DNA of 64,000 nt from Floccularia luteovirens (Eukaryota > Basidiomycota > Agaricomycetes > Agaricales > Squamanitaceae): the NCBI GenBank assembly GCA_009739215.1, contig VSJF01000004.1:372001-436000 (forward strand), in the 5' to 3' direction. Both the position numbers and the translations under genes were made by a program. The notes below the pieces were generated by a model. That model worked only from the letters and a program-made list of their open reading frames with translations, ran no database searches and was not told where the DNA came from. Numbering within the stretch: position 1 is the stretch's first letter; each line of letters opens with the position of its first letter. Shown piece by piece: positions 35,296 through 45,871 of the stretch.

Positions 35296-38267
35296 TCACA
35301 GCACCAATTCCTCTACCTGATAAATACCAATAGCACCACTAGCTTGCTCCATCGCCGCTTTCCTCCGCTGTCTCCAGTCCACTTGTGGTTTTTTCAGTGC
35401 ACCACCTCCAGAGTCACCTGCTGCCGCTTTCTCGCGAGCAGATCGCTCTGTAATCGCTTGTGCACGTACAAATGGATATAGAGCACCCCTTAAGCCTTCT
35501 GTTAAGGTGAGGAAAGCAACTTCTGGTTCGATACGTGCATGTATGCGCTTTATTAGCCGTTGGGCACCAGCATGTGGCAGAAGGAGGACAAAAGATGCGT
35601 CAAGGGTAATTTCAGTGAAGGATATTATCTAAGAACGAACGTTAGCAATATAATGAAATCGTGATCAGAACCGGAATCACCTGTTGAAGATCAGGGATAC
35701 TCTCCCATTCTTTGCTGGTATTCTTGTCCTTCTGTTTCCCTTTCCTCATTTCACCGTCTCCTTTATAGACCCACACGCCGTTCTCTTTACGAAGGTCTTG
35801 CTTTGATGGCAGCATGCGACGCTCACGTCCAGCCCATTGAGCGAGCCACGAGTCAATTATCTGCAGCAAGCATACGAGGTCGTCGGAATCATGGAAACAT
35901 TTGCGTAATGCGAGACGTAATGGGGTCGGTGAAGTAGGCGTACGGAGCAGATGTGCGAGATATGTAGAAAGAGTGGGTGTGTTGGATGTATTTGTAGATT
36001 CATTATTAGATGGAGCACTGTCCACTTGCATAGCCTCTGGATCGGTTGAGGTAGGGGCAGGTATAGATGATTTTCGGTGCGCAGAGACAACGGTATGCAG
36101 TAACTGGACAAGGTCAGATTCTGGAAGATCGAGAACAGTACGTAGGGCCAGCAAAATCGAATCCTGTGGTAACATTGATTAGATGATATTCAAATATGAA
36201 TTGATAAGCAGTTGGTACTCACCCAATCTTTATGGGAGTGCAATGCGATCAACAATCCTCCTGGCACCATCCCACTACACACAGCATCCTTTTGCAGTAG
36301 AAACTGAACGATATCTGGAGTGTATGCCCTAGAAGATTTTGAACTAGAGCCTGGAATATGCAGGATAACCTGCAACAATTCCTGCACCAAAGCATACTGG
36401 AGATTTGGAAACTGTTTGTTATCATCTTCTGTGACATTCTGGTTCTGAGCACCAGGAGTAGCCCATGCAAAATATGCTGCACTAGCTGCACTTCCACGAC
36501 CTTGCTCCAATGCTTCACCAACTGTCTGAAGCATCTTCTTTGCTGTAGTACCTGCCTCATCAGGTTTCCCAGCGTGTACATCTGTCTCACCTGCCAAGGT
36601 TTTGCTAGCACTTATTCGAGAATCAACTATCCACCGCCTGCCTGCTTCTCCTTTTCCTAAAGCAGCCGCAATAGTTGAAGTACGGGGTACAACTAGTGGT
36701 GCAACGTGGATGCTGGCGCGAGAAGATGTGCTAGGGCTCTGGGTCTGGCTATTTTCAATTGCAGTCGTCGGGTTGAGTGTGAATATTACATTTTGTTTGA
36801 GATACAATTGTGAATGCGAGGGCGTGTGAGAATCCGACATTGATGGCGAGGCGATTAGTTGTGCAATAAAGGAGTTGTTATTAGCACTGGGGATGGATAA
36901 AGTTTGTGTTGCTAGTACTACAGCATATTGCAGATCACACAAGAGAAGAGTAAATTCTGAAGACGAAGATGGTGTAAGTGCCGCAAGAAGAACATGTGAA
37001 GAGGTCAATGCGATGAGAGAGATTGTTCGTTTCTGATGTGCCGATGGTTGTGTTTTTGTTTTGTTCGGTTTACCAACTAATAGTGTACCGTTGGTATCGC
37101 TAATGAATGAAAACCCCGTAAGTTGGAATGGTGGCGCTAGAGGTTGTGCATCGAGGGTAGAGGTTGTTGGTGTAGAAGGAATGGTAGAAAGCTGGTAAGC
37201 ATACCATACCCCATTCAGTGCTACAGGTGAGGGCGTGACCTTAGTCATGGTGAAAAAAACAAGTCAAGAAAAAATATGCTCACAAAGCACGCTCAAACAT
37301 CCTGAAGAGCTCAATGACATATCTGCAATTTCCTAAATATATGAAATCAGAACCAGATGCGCGGGTCTGGGCCAGAAACGGACCTCATATCTGAAAGGCA
37401 GGGTACAATCGGCAAAGGGTGATATCCCGTCGTTTACATCAATTGCAAGTGCTGTTATCCGTAGTTCTTTATCTGCATGTGCAACAAAGAGGATGCTAGG
37501 AACGCCGGAATCCGAATACAAGAAGTCGCATGCGCCGCGCCAGAATGGCCATGCTTGCAAGAAAGTACCTTGTGCACCAGATATTTCAATTGATTTTTTT
37601 ACACCAAGAGTTTCTGCGTCCACGACCGTCACTATTCCAGGTGACAAAACAATGATACGCCCTTCAATCCCTGGTGGGGAAATAATGCGAGTTATGGGGT
37701 GTGACATCTATAGTAATTTAAAAATGATTCGGAGGAAGTAGAAAGTGAGTGCATTAAGGTTACAAAAAATACGAGTAACAGACATATTAGTATCAAAATC
37801 GTTAGCTTGCATACAGATCAAGACGCACAACTGTGGCCTGCTTTCCTGTTTGTATTTGGTCCTGTGAATGTGGGGTGGAATCACACCATCTCCAAAGTGT
37901 ACGTCCGCGCTCAATTGAGGGTACGTCTGGAGCAGTATCAATGGCAGCATAAGTGTACATCACTTTCGATTTTGAGGTGGAAGAGACGGAGAGTGGTGCA
38001 CAGGTGAATGATACGGTAGGCCCAAGAGAGTGGGCGACTACGGGGCGCAAAGATGTGACCTATACATATGATATATTCGTGGACTATTATGATAAAAAAG
38101 CGAAGAGTACGTACATCGAGTACATGCACTCCATCTGCCTGTGCTGCAACGACAACACGCCCATCTGTTGTATAGGATGCATATAGTTGGTCCTCAGCCC
38201 CTTTGTTCTTACTTTTTGAAGGAATGGAATAGGAAGCTAGGAGAAAAGGTTCGTTGATATCGCTCAT
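35296..38267 (-). CDS. NOL11/Utp8-like nucleolar protein
   Basis: A large multi-exon protein (about 850 residues) starting MSDINEPFLLASYSIPSKSK. The first half has beta-propeller-like repeats (YASYTTDGRVVVAAQADGVH; SHPITRIISPPGIEGRIIVL; SILFVAHADKELRI). The second half is helical (DSILLALRTVLDLPESDLVQ, LLHTVVSAHRKS). The C-terminus (TLDASFVLLLPHAGAQRLIK, then SGAIGIYQVEELVL) resembles the end of animal NOL11 (LDANF..., GLYSIEVLEL), a t-UTP component of the SSU processome. I call it NOL11/Utp8-like on that layout and end match; the sequence is otherwise diverged. One intron (37810-37708) appears to start with GC. It is divergent from NDUFAF3 across a 142-bp promoter containing an inverted CCAAT (gattggc). 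Confidence 0.6.
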
Positions 38268-38409
38268 CGTAGCGATAAACTATGCAAAATTTTGAGAGGC
38301 CGCGATGTGATTGGCTCTTAGCAGTGAACCGGAGACTTAATTTAGGGTTAGGTTCTTTTTTTTAGCAACTGGTGGATTTCACATTTCTGGACAGTAGGTC
38401 CAACTTACC
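38268..38409. promoter_or_regulatory. compact bidirectional promoter
   Basis: The 142 bp between the NOL11-like start (minus) and the NDUFAF3 start (plus) must hold both promoters. An inverted CCAAT core (attgg) sits at about 38311 in tgtgattggctc. No TATA box is obvious in either direction. Confidence 0.45.
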
Positions 38410-39049
38410 ATGTTTCTACACCGTCTTACACGGCTTGCACCTCTACCCCTAGCTGCTCGTCTCCCCCAGGTCTCTCAAGTACGGCATATTCATTGTTCAC
38501 CCCGTCTTTTGGACCGTTCGTTCACAAACCTTCTTGCTGATGCTGCTCCACCCCCGGTTCAAGTCAGTTCCATATCCGCCTCAGGTATTCGCCTAGTTGA
38601 TGGACTTTTACTCTCTGGTCCCTGCGTTTTCCTAGAAGGCAAGGTCTTTCTTTGGGATGTACCAACATCTGTAGACAGATGGACTAAAGAGCATTTCGAA
38701 CTATTCGATGTCGTTGTACCAAGGCCAGGTTAAACCATTGTCACGATTCAAATTATAATTTTATCTCAATTTTACTTCACCCACAGAAATTCTCCTGTTA
38801 GGAACTGGGAAAACTATCGTACACCCTTTACCTGCGTTACGAACATATCTGAACGCGTTAGGGATACAACTTGACGTCATGGACACTGTAGGCGACTGAA
38901 TATTCTTATTGCCGTCTCTACTGACCATAACGTAGAGGAACGCATGTTCTACGTATAATCTTCTCGCTGAAGAAGGGCGTCGTGTCGCTGCGGCTCTCTT
39001 GCCGTATACAGCAACAACTTGGCAAAAGGCAGTGATTCCATTCCATTAA
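38410..39049 (+). CDS. complex I assembly factor NDUFAF3 (DUF498/Mth938 domain)
   Basis: Mitochondrial assembly factor for complex I. Exons 38410-38728, 38787-38887 and 38936-39049 total 534 nt, 177 residues. An Arg-rich presequence (MFLHRLTRLAPLPLAARLPQ) precedes the Mth938/DUF498 fold: ISASGIRLVDGLLLSGPCVF, LEGKVFLWDVP, EILLLGTGKTIVHPLP, LNALGIQLDVMDTRNACSTY, NLLAEEGRRVAAALLPY. The LGTGK loop and the DTRNACSTYNLLAEEGR segment are the family signature. It fits the other complex I genes nearby (NDUFA1, NDUFA8). Confidence 0.92.
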
Positions 39050-39099
39050 TTGTGAAACCAAATATAAAAAGTAGTTTACTCTGACGATCAGAAGACATT

Positions 39100-39747
39100 C
39101 TAAGGTCTTTCCTCGTCAGACCGCGCCTTTCTTTTACCTTTATTCACGGGAGGAACTTCTACTGGCACCTGTATTTCATCGTCGTCATCATCGACGCTTG
39201 GTATTGAGCATTTCACGGGTAATAATTGACCTGGCAATTTACTATTCAAACACCAAGATCAGATTGCGATTTTTCTAAACTCACCTCCGACTCCTCTGAA
39301 TTGTATGAACAGCACTTCCCATGGTCCAAACCCACAATCTCGCAAATCCCGAGCTGGATCAAGTGTCTCGTATGCACCAGTACTGCGCCCCCGCTCTTTT
39401 ACAGCACGACATAGTTCAAAATCATTCGTGGATTCAATATGGGGTATCTTCGAGTTATCGTCCGAGTTCTTGGGATTTAGCATGATTTCATCATCTTCTT
39501 CAATGTCATCTTCTGTTATATCTTCCCTACTATCTCTTCTCAACGCTCCTACTCCAGAACATAAAGCACTGAGCGCATCGTCTTTCAACGCGCTCACGAG
39601 AGTGCTTGGCAAGACTGTCAGGTAGATTGAAAGCTTGTGTGTACGCAGGGCAACTTGGTGAATCTTTGGGATGGTCCGAGGTGGCTGTATGAGAAACAGT
39701 TTAACTTAGCGGAACAACGAACAAATGATTAAAATGACATGCACCAT
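39100..39747 (-). CDS. small conserved-looking protein, family unknown
   Basis: Three exons, 39747-39739 (MVH), 39684-39285 and 39230-39100, total 540 nt, 179 residues with all phases consistent. The N-terminal part (PPRTIPKIHQVALRTHKLSI, YLTVLPSTLVSALKDDALSA) is amphipathic helical. The middle is acidic (EDITEDDIEEDDEIML). A compact C-terminal region follows (FELCRAVKERGRSTGAYETL, LRDCGFGPWEVLFIQFRG), and a lysine/acid tail (VNKGKRKARSDEERP) may carry a nuclear localisation signal. I do not recognise the family. The 9-nt first exon with a GTCATT donor is the weakest part of the model. Confidence 0.6.
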
Positions 39748-39749
39748 TT

Positions 39750-40051
39750 TGTGCAATGCAAAAGAGTAGGAGGACAAAGAATGGGCGTGGGAATATGCTC
39801 CTCACTCAACTTATTTATTGTAGCTTTGGAGCTCTAGCTTCATACCCACTCCCGCTGCTGGTGGATTGTACTATACTTTTCTGTTCTTGTATGTAATATA
39901 TGGAATGAACAAGAACATGTGAAGAGATAAAATCATAATCAGACGAAGAACTGAATGGATTTACATAAAGGTTTGAAAGTCAGATTTTGAGAATTTGAAA
40001 CACTTGGCACTACTTGAAACTCCTTTTACACTTGATACTTGTTATATAGCT
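39750..40051. other. divergent promoter region
   Basis: About 300 bp between the small unknown gene (minus) and MGM101 (plus). No further feature seen. Confidence 0.5.
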
Positions 40052-41100
40052 ATGGCGAGCATTGCTATACGCCGCTTTTCTTCAACCTTCAGAGTCTCAC
40101 AGAAAACTCTCTACAGGCACTATGTCACTAAGCCAACACAGACGTGGACTCCTTACTCTTCCACTGCCAGACCCAAAATATCCACCACATCCACTCCTTC
40201 GACACCTCCACCGAATGGCGAGAGTACGGGAAACCCACATATTATAGAAGGATATCCCAATACTGCTGCAGAAGTCAACATCCCTCAAGCCGCTTCCGAG
40301 GCTAGCATACCGTCTGCGGATGCACCTGCTCCACAAAATGGCGGCGAGGACTGGTCGAAGAGTTATTATGGCTTGTCCACGCACGCGTTTCCACGAGATG
40401 TTGCTGAGATTTTGCTTGCACCAATTGATCCCCTTGACGTTGAGATAAAACCAGGTCTGCCTATTTTTTTTCGAATCATATATAAGAAGCTTGACAGGAT
40501 ATTGTTCACTTATGCTAGACGGCCTGATTTACTTGCCTGAGATCAAGTACCGTCGTGTGCTCAACCGCGCATTCGGTCCTGGTGCATGGGGTCTAGCTCC
40601 CCGTGGTGAAACAAATGTTAGTCCACGTATTGTGAGCAGAGAATATGCTCTCGTGTGCCAAGGAAGGTGAGTAATCTTGTTACTTTCGATTTCTGAAATT
40701 TATTTACCCCGATGAAAAGGCTAGTTGCGATAGCGCGTGGAGAACAAGAGTACTTTGATCCTTCAGGAATACCGACAGCTACTGAGGCATGCAAGAGCAA
40801 TGCGTTGATGAGATGTTGCAAGGATCTCGGTATTGCAAGTGAACTATGGTGCGTGTGCTACATAATTCATTTGTAATCCTCATACAAACCTCGCTCTATG
40901 TAGGGATCCACGGTTCATTCGAGAGTTCAAGGCAAAACACTGCATAGAGGTGTTTGCAGAACATCTTCCCTCAAAGAAGAAGTGAGTTTTTACCATATCC
41001 ATATATTCTAACATTGATTAATCTTCCTATGAATATAGGAAAAAACTATGGCGAAGAAAGGACCAGCCCAAACTTAGTTATCCGTATCAAGAATCATAGC
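40052..41100 (+). CDS. MGM101: mitochondrial genome maintenance protein MGM101
   Basis: Rad52-like single-strand-annealing protein needed for mtDNA recombination and maintenance. Exons 40052-40454, 40519-40666, 40720-40848, 40904-40981 and 41039-41100. The N-terminus is a presequence ([20 protein letters not shown]) followed by a Pro/Ser-rich linker. The core is [123 protein letters not shown]. The exon sum is one base over a multiple of three. A run of seven A at 41040-41046 leads literally to a stop at 41078, whereas removing one A gives [17 protein letters not shown] and a stop at 41100, the more typical end. Confidence 0.93.
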
Positions 41101-41223
41101 TATTTCGTTAAATATTGCTTATAAGTACGAGCCTGCAGACGCGAATGTCACTAATCACGTGAAAGGTTACAATCAATACACCATTACAAAAAAAAACAGA
41201 GTAAGTATAAGCATAATCATGGA

Positions 41224-43015
41224 TCACATAAAGCCAAAGTGACTGTTGAGCAATCTCGTGCCCCACATGTGTTCTTTCTGTTTATCCAACACCCTTGGAG
41301 TAAATCCAGTCGGTATTGGCCCATAGCCGTGGAAGTTTGCGATTGATACCGGCTGTGACAGCAGCGGGCCTTGGTCTGGAGGTCGTAGCTTTAGTATTGG
41401 AGACTGCAGAGATAATAACACCACTGTATACTGCAAATATACTCAGTAGTTTTACTTGCATTCATGGAATATCACGCCTACCTTGACTGTAAATGCGTGA
41501 AATATACTGGTTGGTTGTAGAGAGTGGGCGAGGTGAATCTCTCCTTCCAAATACCGGTCATGTTGATTCCTTTGAATCCCTGTAGGCTTCCACCAAACTG
41601 CATGCTGTATCGCATTGACTTCTTCCATGATATCCGACGACTTCCTACTGACAGCGGATCCGTTGCTGCGGTAGAAAGATACACGACAAACTAAGCGTAC
41701 GACTGGAACATCAGTCTGCGAGAGCATGTCGAGAGCATCGGCCTGGAGTTCTGAACTATGTAGCTTGAGGAAACAGGGAATGATGGTGCCTCGAGCATAG
41801 CATAACTTCATTACAAAAAGTAAGAATAATAATCTAGAAAGAGTATTGGATATAATACTGACTGGATTTGCTAGATACATCTGCATGTAATCAAGTTAAT
41901 CAACAACATGTTATGGATGTCATAGGGCGCTCACTGTGCATGCTACGCCCACATCACGATCAGCTGTGAGACGGCCATAAACCGTGGTTTGCCCAACACA
42001 GTGCCATCCCTCAGGATCGCCCATGGGGCCAGAAAGGCGTCCGCGTTGTTGATACGCCAACTGACGAAGGGTTGAAGCAGGGCCTGGCAGTGTCCTCGGA
42101 AGGTACTGAACAATTGTTTGTACCCTGCAATAATGGGAAAATGTTGTTAATGTTGTTTTCTTTTAGAAAGTCCATACATACCTATCTGATGTTCGAAATA
42201 ATCCATGGATAATATTCACAATCAACTCATATTGCACGTTTGCAAATACGTTCTTGCTGATGTAAGAATGGGGGGTAGGAACCTTTTGCATTGGGTCGGT
42301 TTTCCTCTGCCCCGGGATCTCAATTTCTGTGGGGAACGGGAATGAAAAATCGAATCTGCAATCCCCTTCAAGCTTTCCGGCAAAATGTTTGGCTGAATTG
42401 GAAGGTGGCTGCTGTCGAGGATCCCCAGAAGCACGGGACCAGATGGTTACTGGCAACTTCAGGAATACATAGGTACCGTCTGGTGAACCGCTGACTATAA
42501 TGCTACCTTTAAGCTGTATACACTTTGTCTATTAGCTATTCAAACTGTTACATCACATTAACACGCACCGTGATTGTAATAGATTCAACTGAGTGCGGGC
42601 TTGTTAAGCACAGGTCTATGTATCCCGATACATTGTCTCCCCCGACAAAGAATTGGGCCCTTTCAGTCGGAAATGCTTTATTCGACCTGCTGTACAACCT
42701 GTAGTTTCCTACAGCTTTACCCGAGAAGGTTATCGCGCTTTCCTGAATGTTGATTGCTGGAACATCACTTGTTGGGGGAGCATCAAGCAATTCCCCCAGG
42801 AAGTACAATGGCAAGCTAGAATCTGAACAGATTTCGAGCCCGGAGCCTATCTCGGATGGATTATCACCATTCCCCGCACTCGGTTGGGAAACTGAAAAGT
42901 AACTGGGAGGAAGTTGTTGTGAAGATTCTGAGTTATCAGAATTACTCTGTGAACTTCCCAATGAAGAGTAATGTGGAAGCTGCTGAGCATCATTTGAGCT
43001 ATTTGGGTTACCCAT
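41224..43015 (-). CDS. arrestin-like protein A3
   Basis: Third arrestin-like paralogue, intact. From MGNPNSSNDAQQLPHYSSLG the N-terminus has PPxY-like motifs (LPPSYFSVSQ). The arrestin-like core follows: RLYSRSNKAFPTERAQFFVG, GDNVSGYIDLCLTSPHSVES, PVTIWSRASGDPRQQ, FDFSFPFPTEIEIPGQRK, VQYELIVNIIHGLFR, YLPRTLPGPASTLRQLAY. The 18-nt micro-exon (41880-41863) encodes MYLANP. Then LCYARGTIIPCFLKLHSSEL, VWWKPTGIQRNQHDRYLEGE, and a last exon YTVVLLSLQSPILK ending LNSHFGFM. It may be N-myristoylated (MGN start), which the other copies lack. It forms a head-to-tail tandem with A4, 734 bp apart, and the two are the closest pair in the family by eye. Confidence 0.78.
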
Positions 43016-43749
43016 GGCGCGCCTAAGCTCCGACTGTAATAAGTTATTAAAAGGCTCTATGAACTATCAACTTGAAGGTGGTATAGGGATGATTCAGATC
43101 TAGAGAACCTGGTGTATGTGATGGGATTTCATGACATGTATATAAAGGGGATACGCAGGATAATTTATAAAGACCGGGAAGGTACCTTTGATCATGGTCA
43201 GGTCGGATGTCGGGGATTGGTCGATCGCAGACGAGTAGCGTGATGTAATAAAATGCCAAAATAAGATGATGGCTATTGGCTCTAGACCTTCTTATCTTGC
43301 CCAGGGATTCTCAAAGTCCATAACCAGCGTACATCCATGTGCATCACTTTTAAAGGCCTTGTGGCTTGTTGATTCAAGACTTTCATTGCAATCATTGCAA
43401 CAGTTGCGTTATGATTACCCCAGACTCAGATCACTCTCCATAACACCGTTTGGATAAGTTCGGCTCTCAGGCCTGAGATCTGAGACCGGACCAACACTAC
43501 TACTCAACAGAAAGATGGTGGTACTGGTTCCTATGTGGCGAGTACTCCCGAGCTTAGTTCATCATTGTTATACAGATTCCGGAGGTGGCTCGCACCTACC
43601 TAGATGATCTCTTTGAGGCACCTCAACCTACAAATATTTATAACAAAAAAACAAATATACAAGACTAAAACCTCTTTGGTGCGCCGGACAATTCAGTTAC
43701 AGTTACAATAAGAATAGCAAAATTTATGGAGGTTCGCTTTACTCAGAGA
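43016..43749. other. spacer between tandem arrestin-like genes
   Basis: No gene. The spacer separates the A4 stop from the A3 start; both run on the minus strand. Confidence 0.6.
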
Positions 43750-45556
43750 TTAGATGTTAGAAACGCCAATTCCTATACCCCAAATGTATGGTTTCGGTTT
43801 GATTAGAACGCGTGGAGTAAATCCAGTGGGTATTGGCCCATAGCCATGGAAATTCGCAATCGTTATGTATTGTGATAGTAATGGCCCTTTGGTATGTGAA
43901 ACGGGAGGCTTCAGAATTGGAGATTCAAGTGACGATAACTCCACGGTGTACTTTAGGTCATTGCCCAATCATGTCATCATCTAAGAGTTACGAGATAGCT
44001 TTTGGCAACTTACCTTAACAATGAGTGCGTGAAACATACTGGAAGGCTGTAGATAATTAGCAAGGTGGATCTCTCCTTCCAGATATCGGTCATGGTGATC
44101 GTTTTGAACCCCTGTAGGTTTCCACCAAACGGCTGGCTGTATTTCATTCACTTCTTCGAACATATGTGAAGTTTGTCTTTTGGCGGCCCAAGCATTGGAG
44201 CGGTAGTATATCACACGGCAAACTAAGCGTACGGCGGGAACGTTTATTTGTGATATCATGTCCAGAGCATCAGGTTGGAGTTCTGAGCTATGCAGTTTGA
44301 GGAAACAGGGAATGACTGTGCCTCGAGTGTAGCACAACTGATTATTAAAAGGTAAGAAAATAATGAACGAGTATTAGAAATAACACTGACAGGGTTTGCT
44401 AGGTACATCTAGAGAATGACGGTTGTCAACACCAAAACTCACGAGTCGAATTCTAATACAAATTACTCACTGTGCATATAACATCCGCATCACGATTAGC
44501 TGACAGGCGGCCGGGAACTACGACATTTCCAACAGAATGCCACCCTTCCGAATCTTCTATAGGACTAGAAAGGCGTCCACGCTGTTCATATGCCAGTTGG
44601 CGAAGGGGAGATGAGGGAGCAGGGAGTGTCCTCGGAAGGAACTGGACGATTGTTTGTGTCCTGCAATAAGTGATGAACAGCGAACAATAAATGGGAGTGC
44701 CTGAACATACTTATCTGACGTCCGAAACATTCCATGGACAATATTCAAAATCAGTTCATACTGTATATTCGCGAATACGATCTTGCTAAGGAAAGACGGA
44801 GGAGTGGGGGATGTCTCTACCACGTCGGTATTCTTCTTACTTGGTATTTCAATTTCAGTAGGGAAAGGGAAGGAAAATCCAAATCTGTAGTCCCCCTCGA
44901 GCTTGCCACGGAAAGGTTGAACTGGTTGAGATGATTTATCTCCCGAGAGTTGTCGAGGGTCCCCATTAGCACGGGACCAGATAGCTACTGGTAACTCCAA
45001 GAATTCATATATACCATCAACTGACCCGTTCAGAATCATGCTACCTTTTAGCTTTGGACGCCTTGTTACCATTAACTCGGCTTTCAAATGATTATCGACG
45101 AACCGTGACTGTAATGGATTCGACTGAAAACGGCTTTGTCAAGCTCAGATCGATGTATCCTGACACACTATCACCCCCGATAAAATATTGGGCGTGTTCG
45201 GTGGGTAATGCCTTGTTTGACCTGCTGTACAACCTCCAGCTTCCCACAGCTTCCCCCGAGAAGAATACAGTTTGGTCCTTGACGTTGATTGCCGGACCTT
45301 CATTAGTTGGTGGAGGGTCTAACATTTCTCCTAGGAAATGTAATGGCAGATTTGGATCGGTTTGGGTATCAAGTCCAATGCTGGATTCGGGCATTCGGTC
45401 AAGTTTGGATGGGCCATCTGTGAAGTGAATAGGAGGAAGTTCCACATTCCCAGCCGAAGAACTTGGGATAATAGGACGATTCTCTAGGGCAGAATACGCT
45501 GGGAGTTGTTCATCTGCGCTACTTGGGTGTTCTATGGGCTGCGATTTCTCGGACAT
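43750..45556 (-). CDS. arrestin-like protein A4
   Basis: Fourth arrestin-like paralogue, intact and tandem with A3. The N-terminus MSEKSQPIEHPSSADEQLPA contains LPAYSALE. Core segments: WRLYSRSNKALPTEHAQYFI, GGDSVSGYIDLSLTKPFSVE, PVAIWSRANGDPRQL, FGFSFPFPTEIEIPSKK, IQYELILNIVHGMFRTSDK, FLPRTLPAPSSPLRQLAYEQ. The micro-exon (44408-44391) encodes MYLANP. Then LCYTRGTVIPCFLKLHSSEL, VWWKPTGVQNDHHDRYLEGE and YTVELSSLESPILKPP. It shares long blocks with A3 (for example the HSSELQ-DALDM region), so the pair probably arose by recent local duplication. A 315-bp region separates it from the divergent gamma-tubulin complex gene. Confidence 0.78.
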
Positions 45557-45871
45557 GGTGGTTTGTTGGTTTCATTTACTTCAAAGGAGGACATTTAAGG
45601 GGCATAAGATAATGATAATCAATGTCCAACTTCAGCATTATGATCCATATGGCCATCTGTCGAGGCGGGGATTGCTCGCAGCACAAAATCTGGTGATAAC
45701 AGTCAGCGGGAAGGGTAAGGCAGCAGGTGACTAACTGCCATTGGCTGTAAGAGACTGCATTGAAATGTTTCCATGTGCATGACTTATATCACTGAGATAA
45801 GTCAGACGCGCGTGGTATGTAATCAACTTTATTGCATGGAAATATTCTCGCGACATATTTAGCCTTGCATC
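45557..45871. other. divergent promoter region A4/GCP5-like
   Basis: 315 bp between two divergent starts; no TATA box clearly assignable to either gene. Confidence 0.5.
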
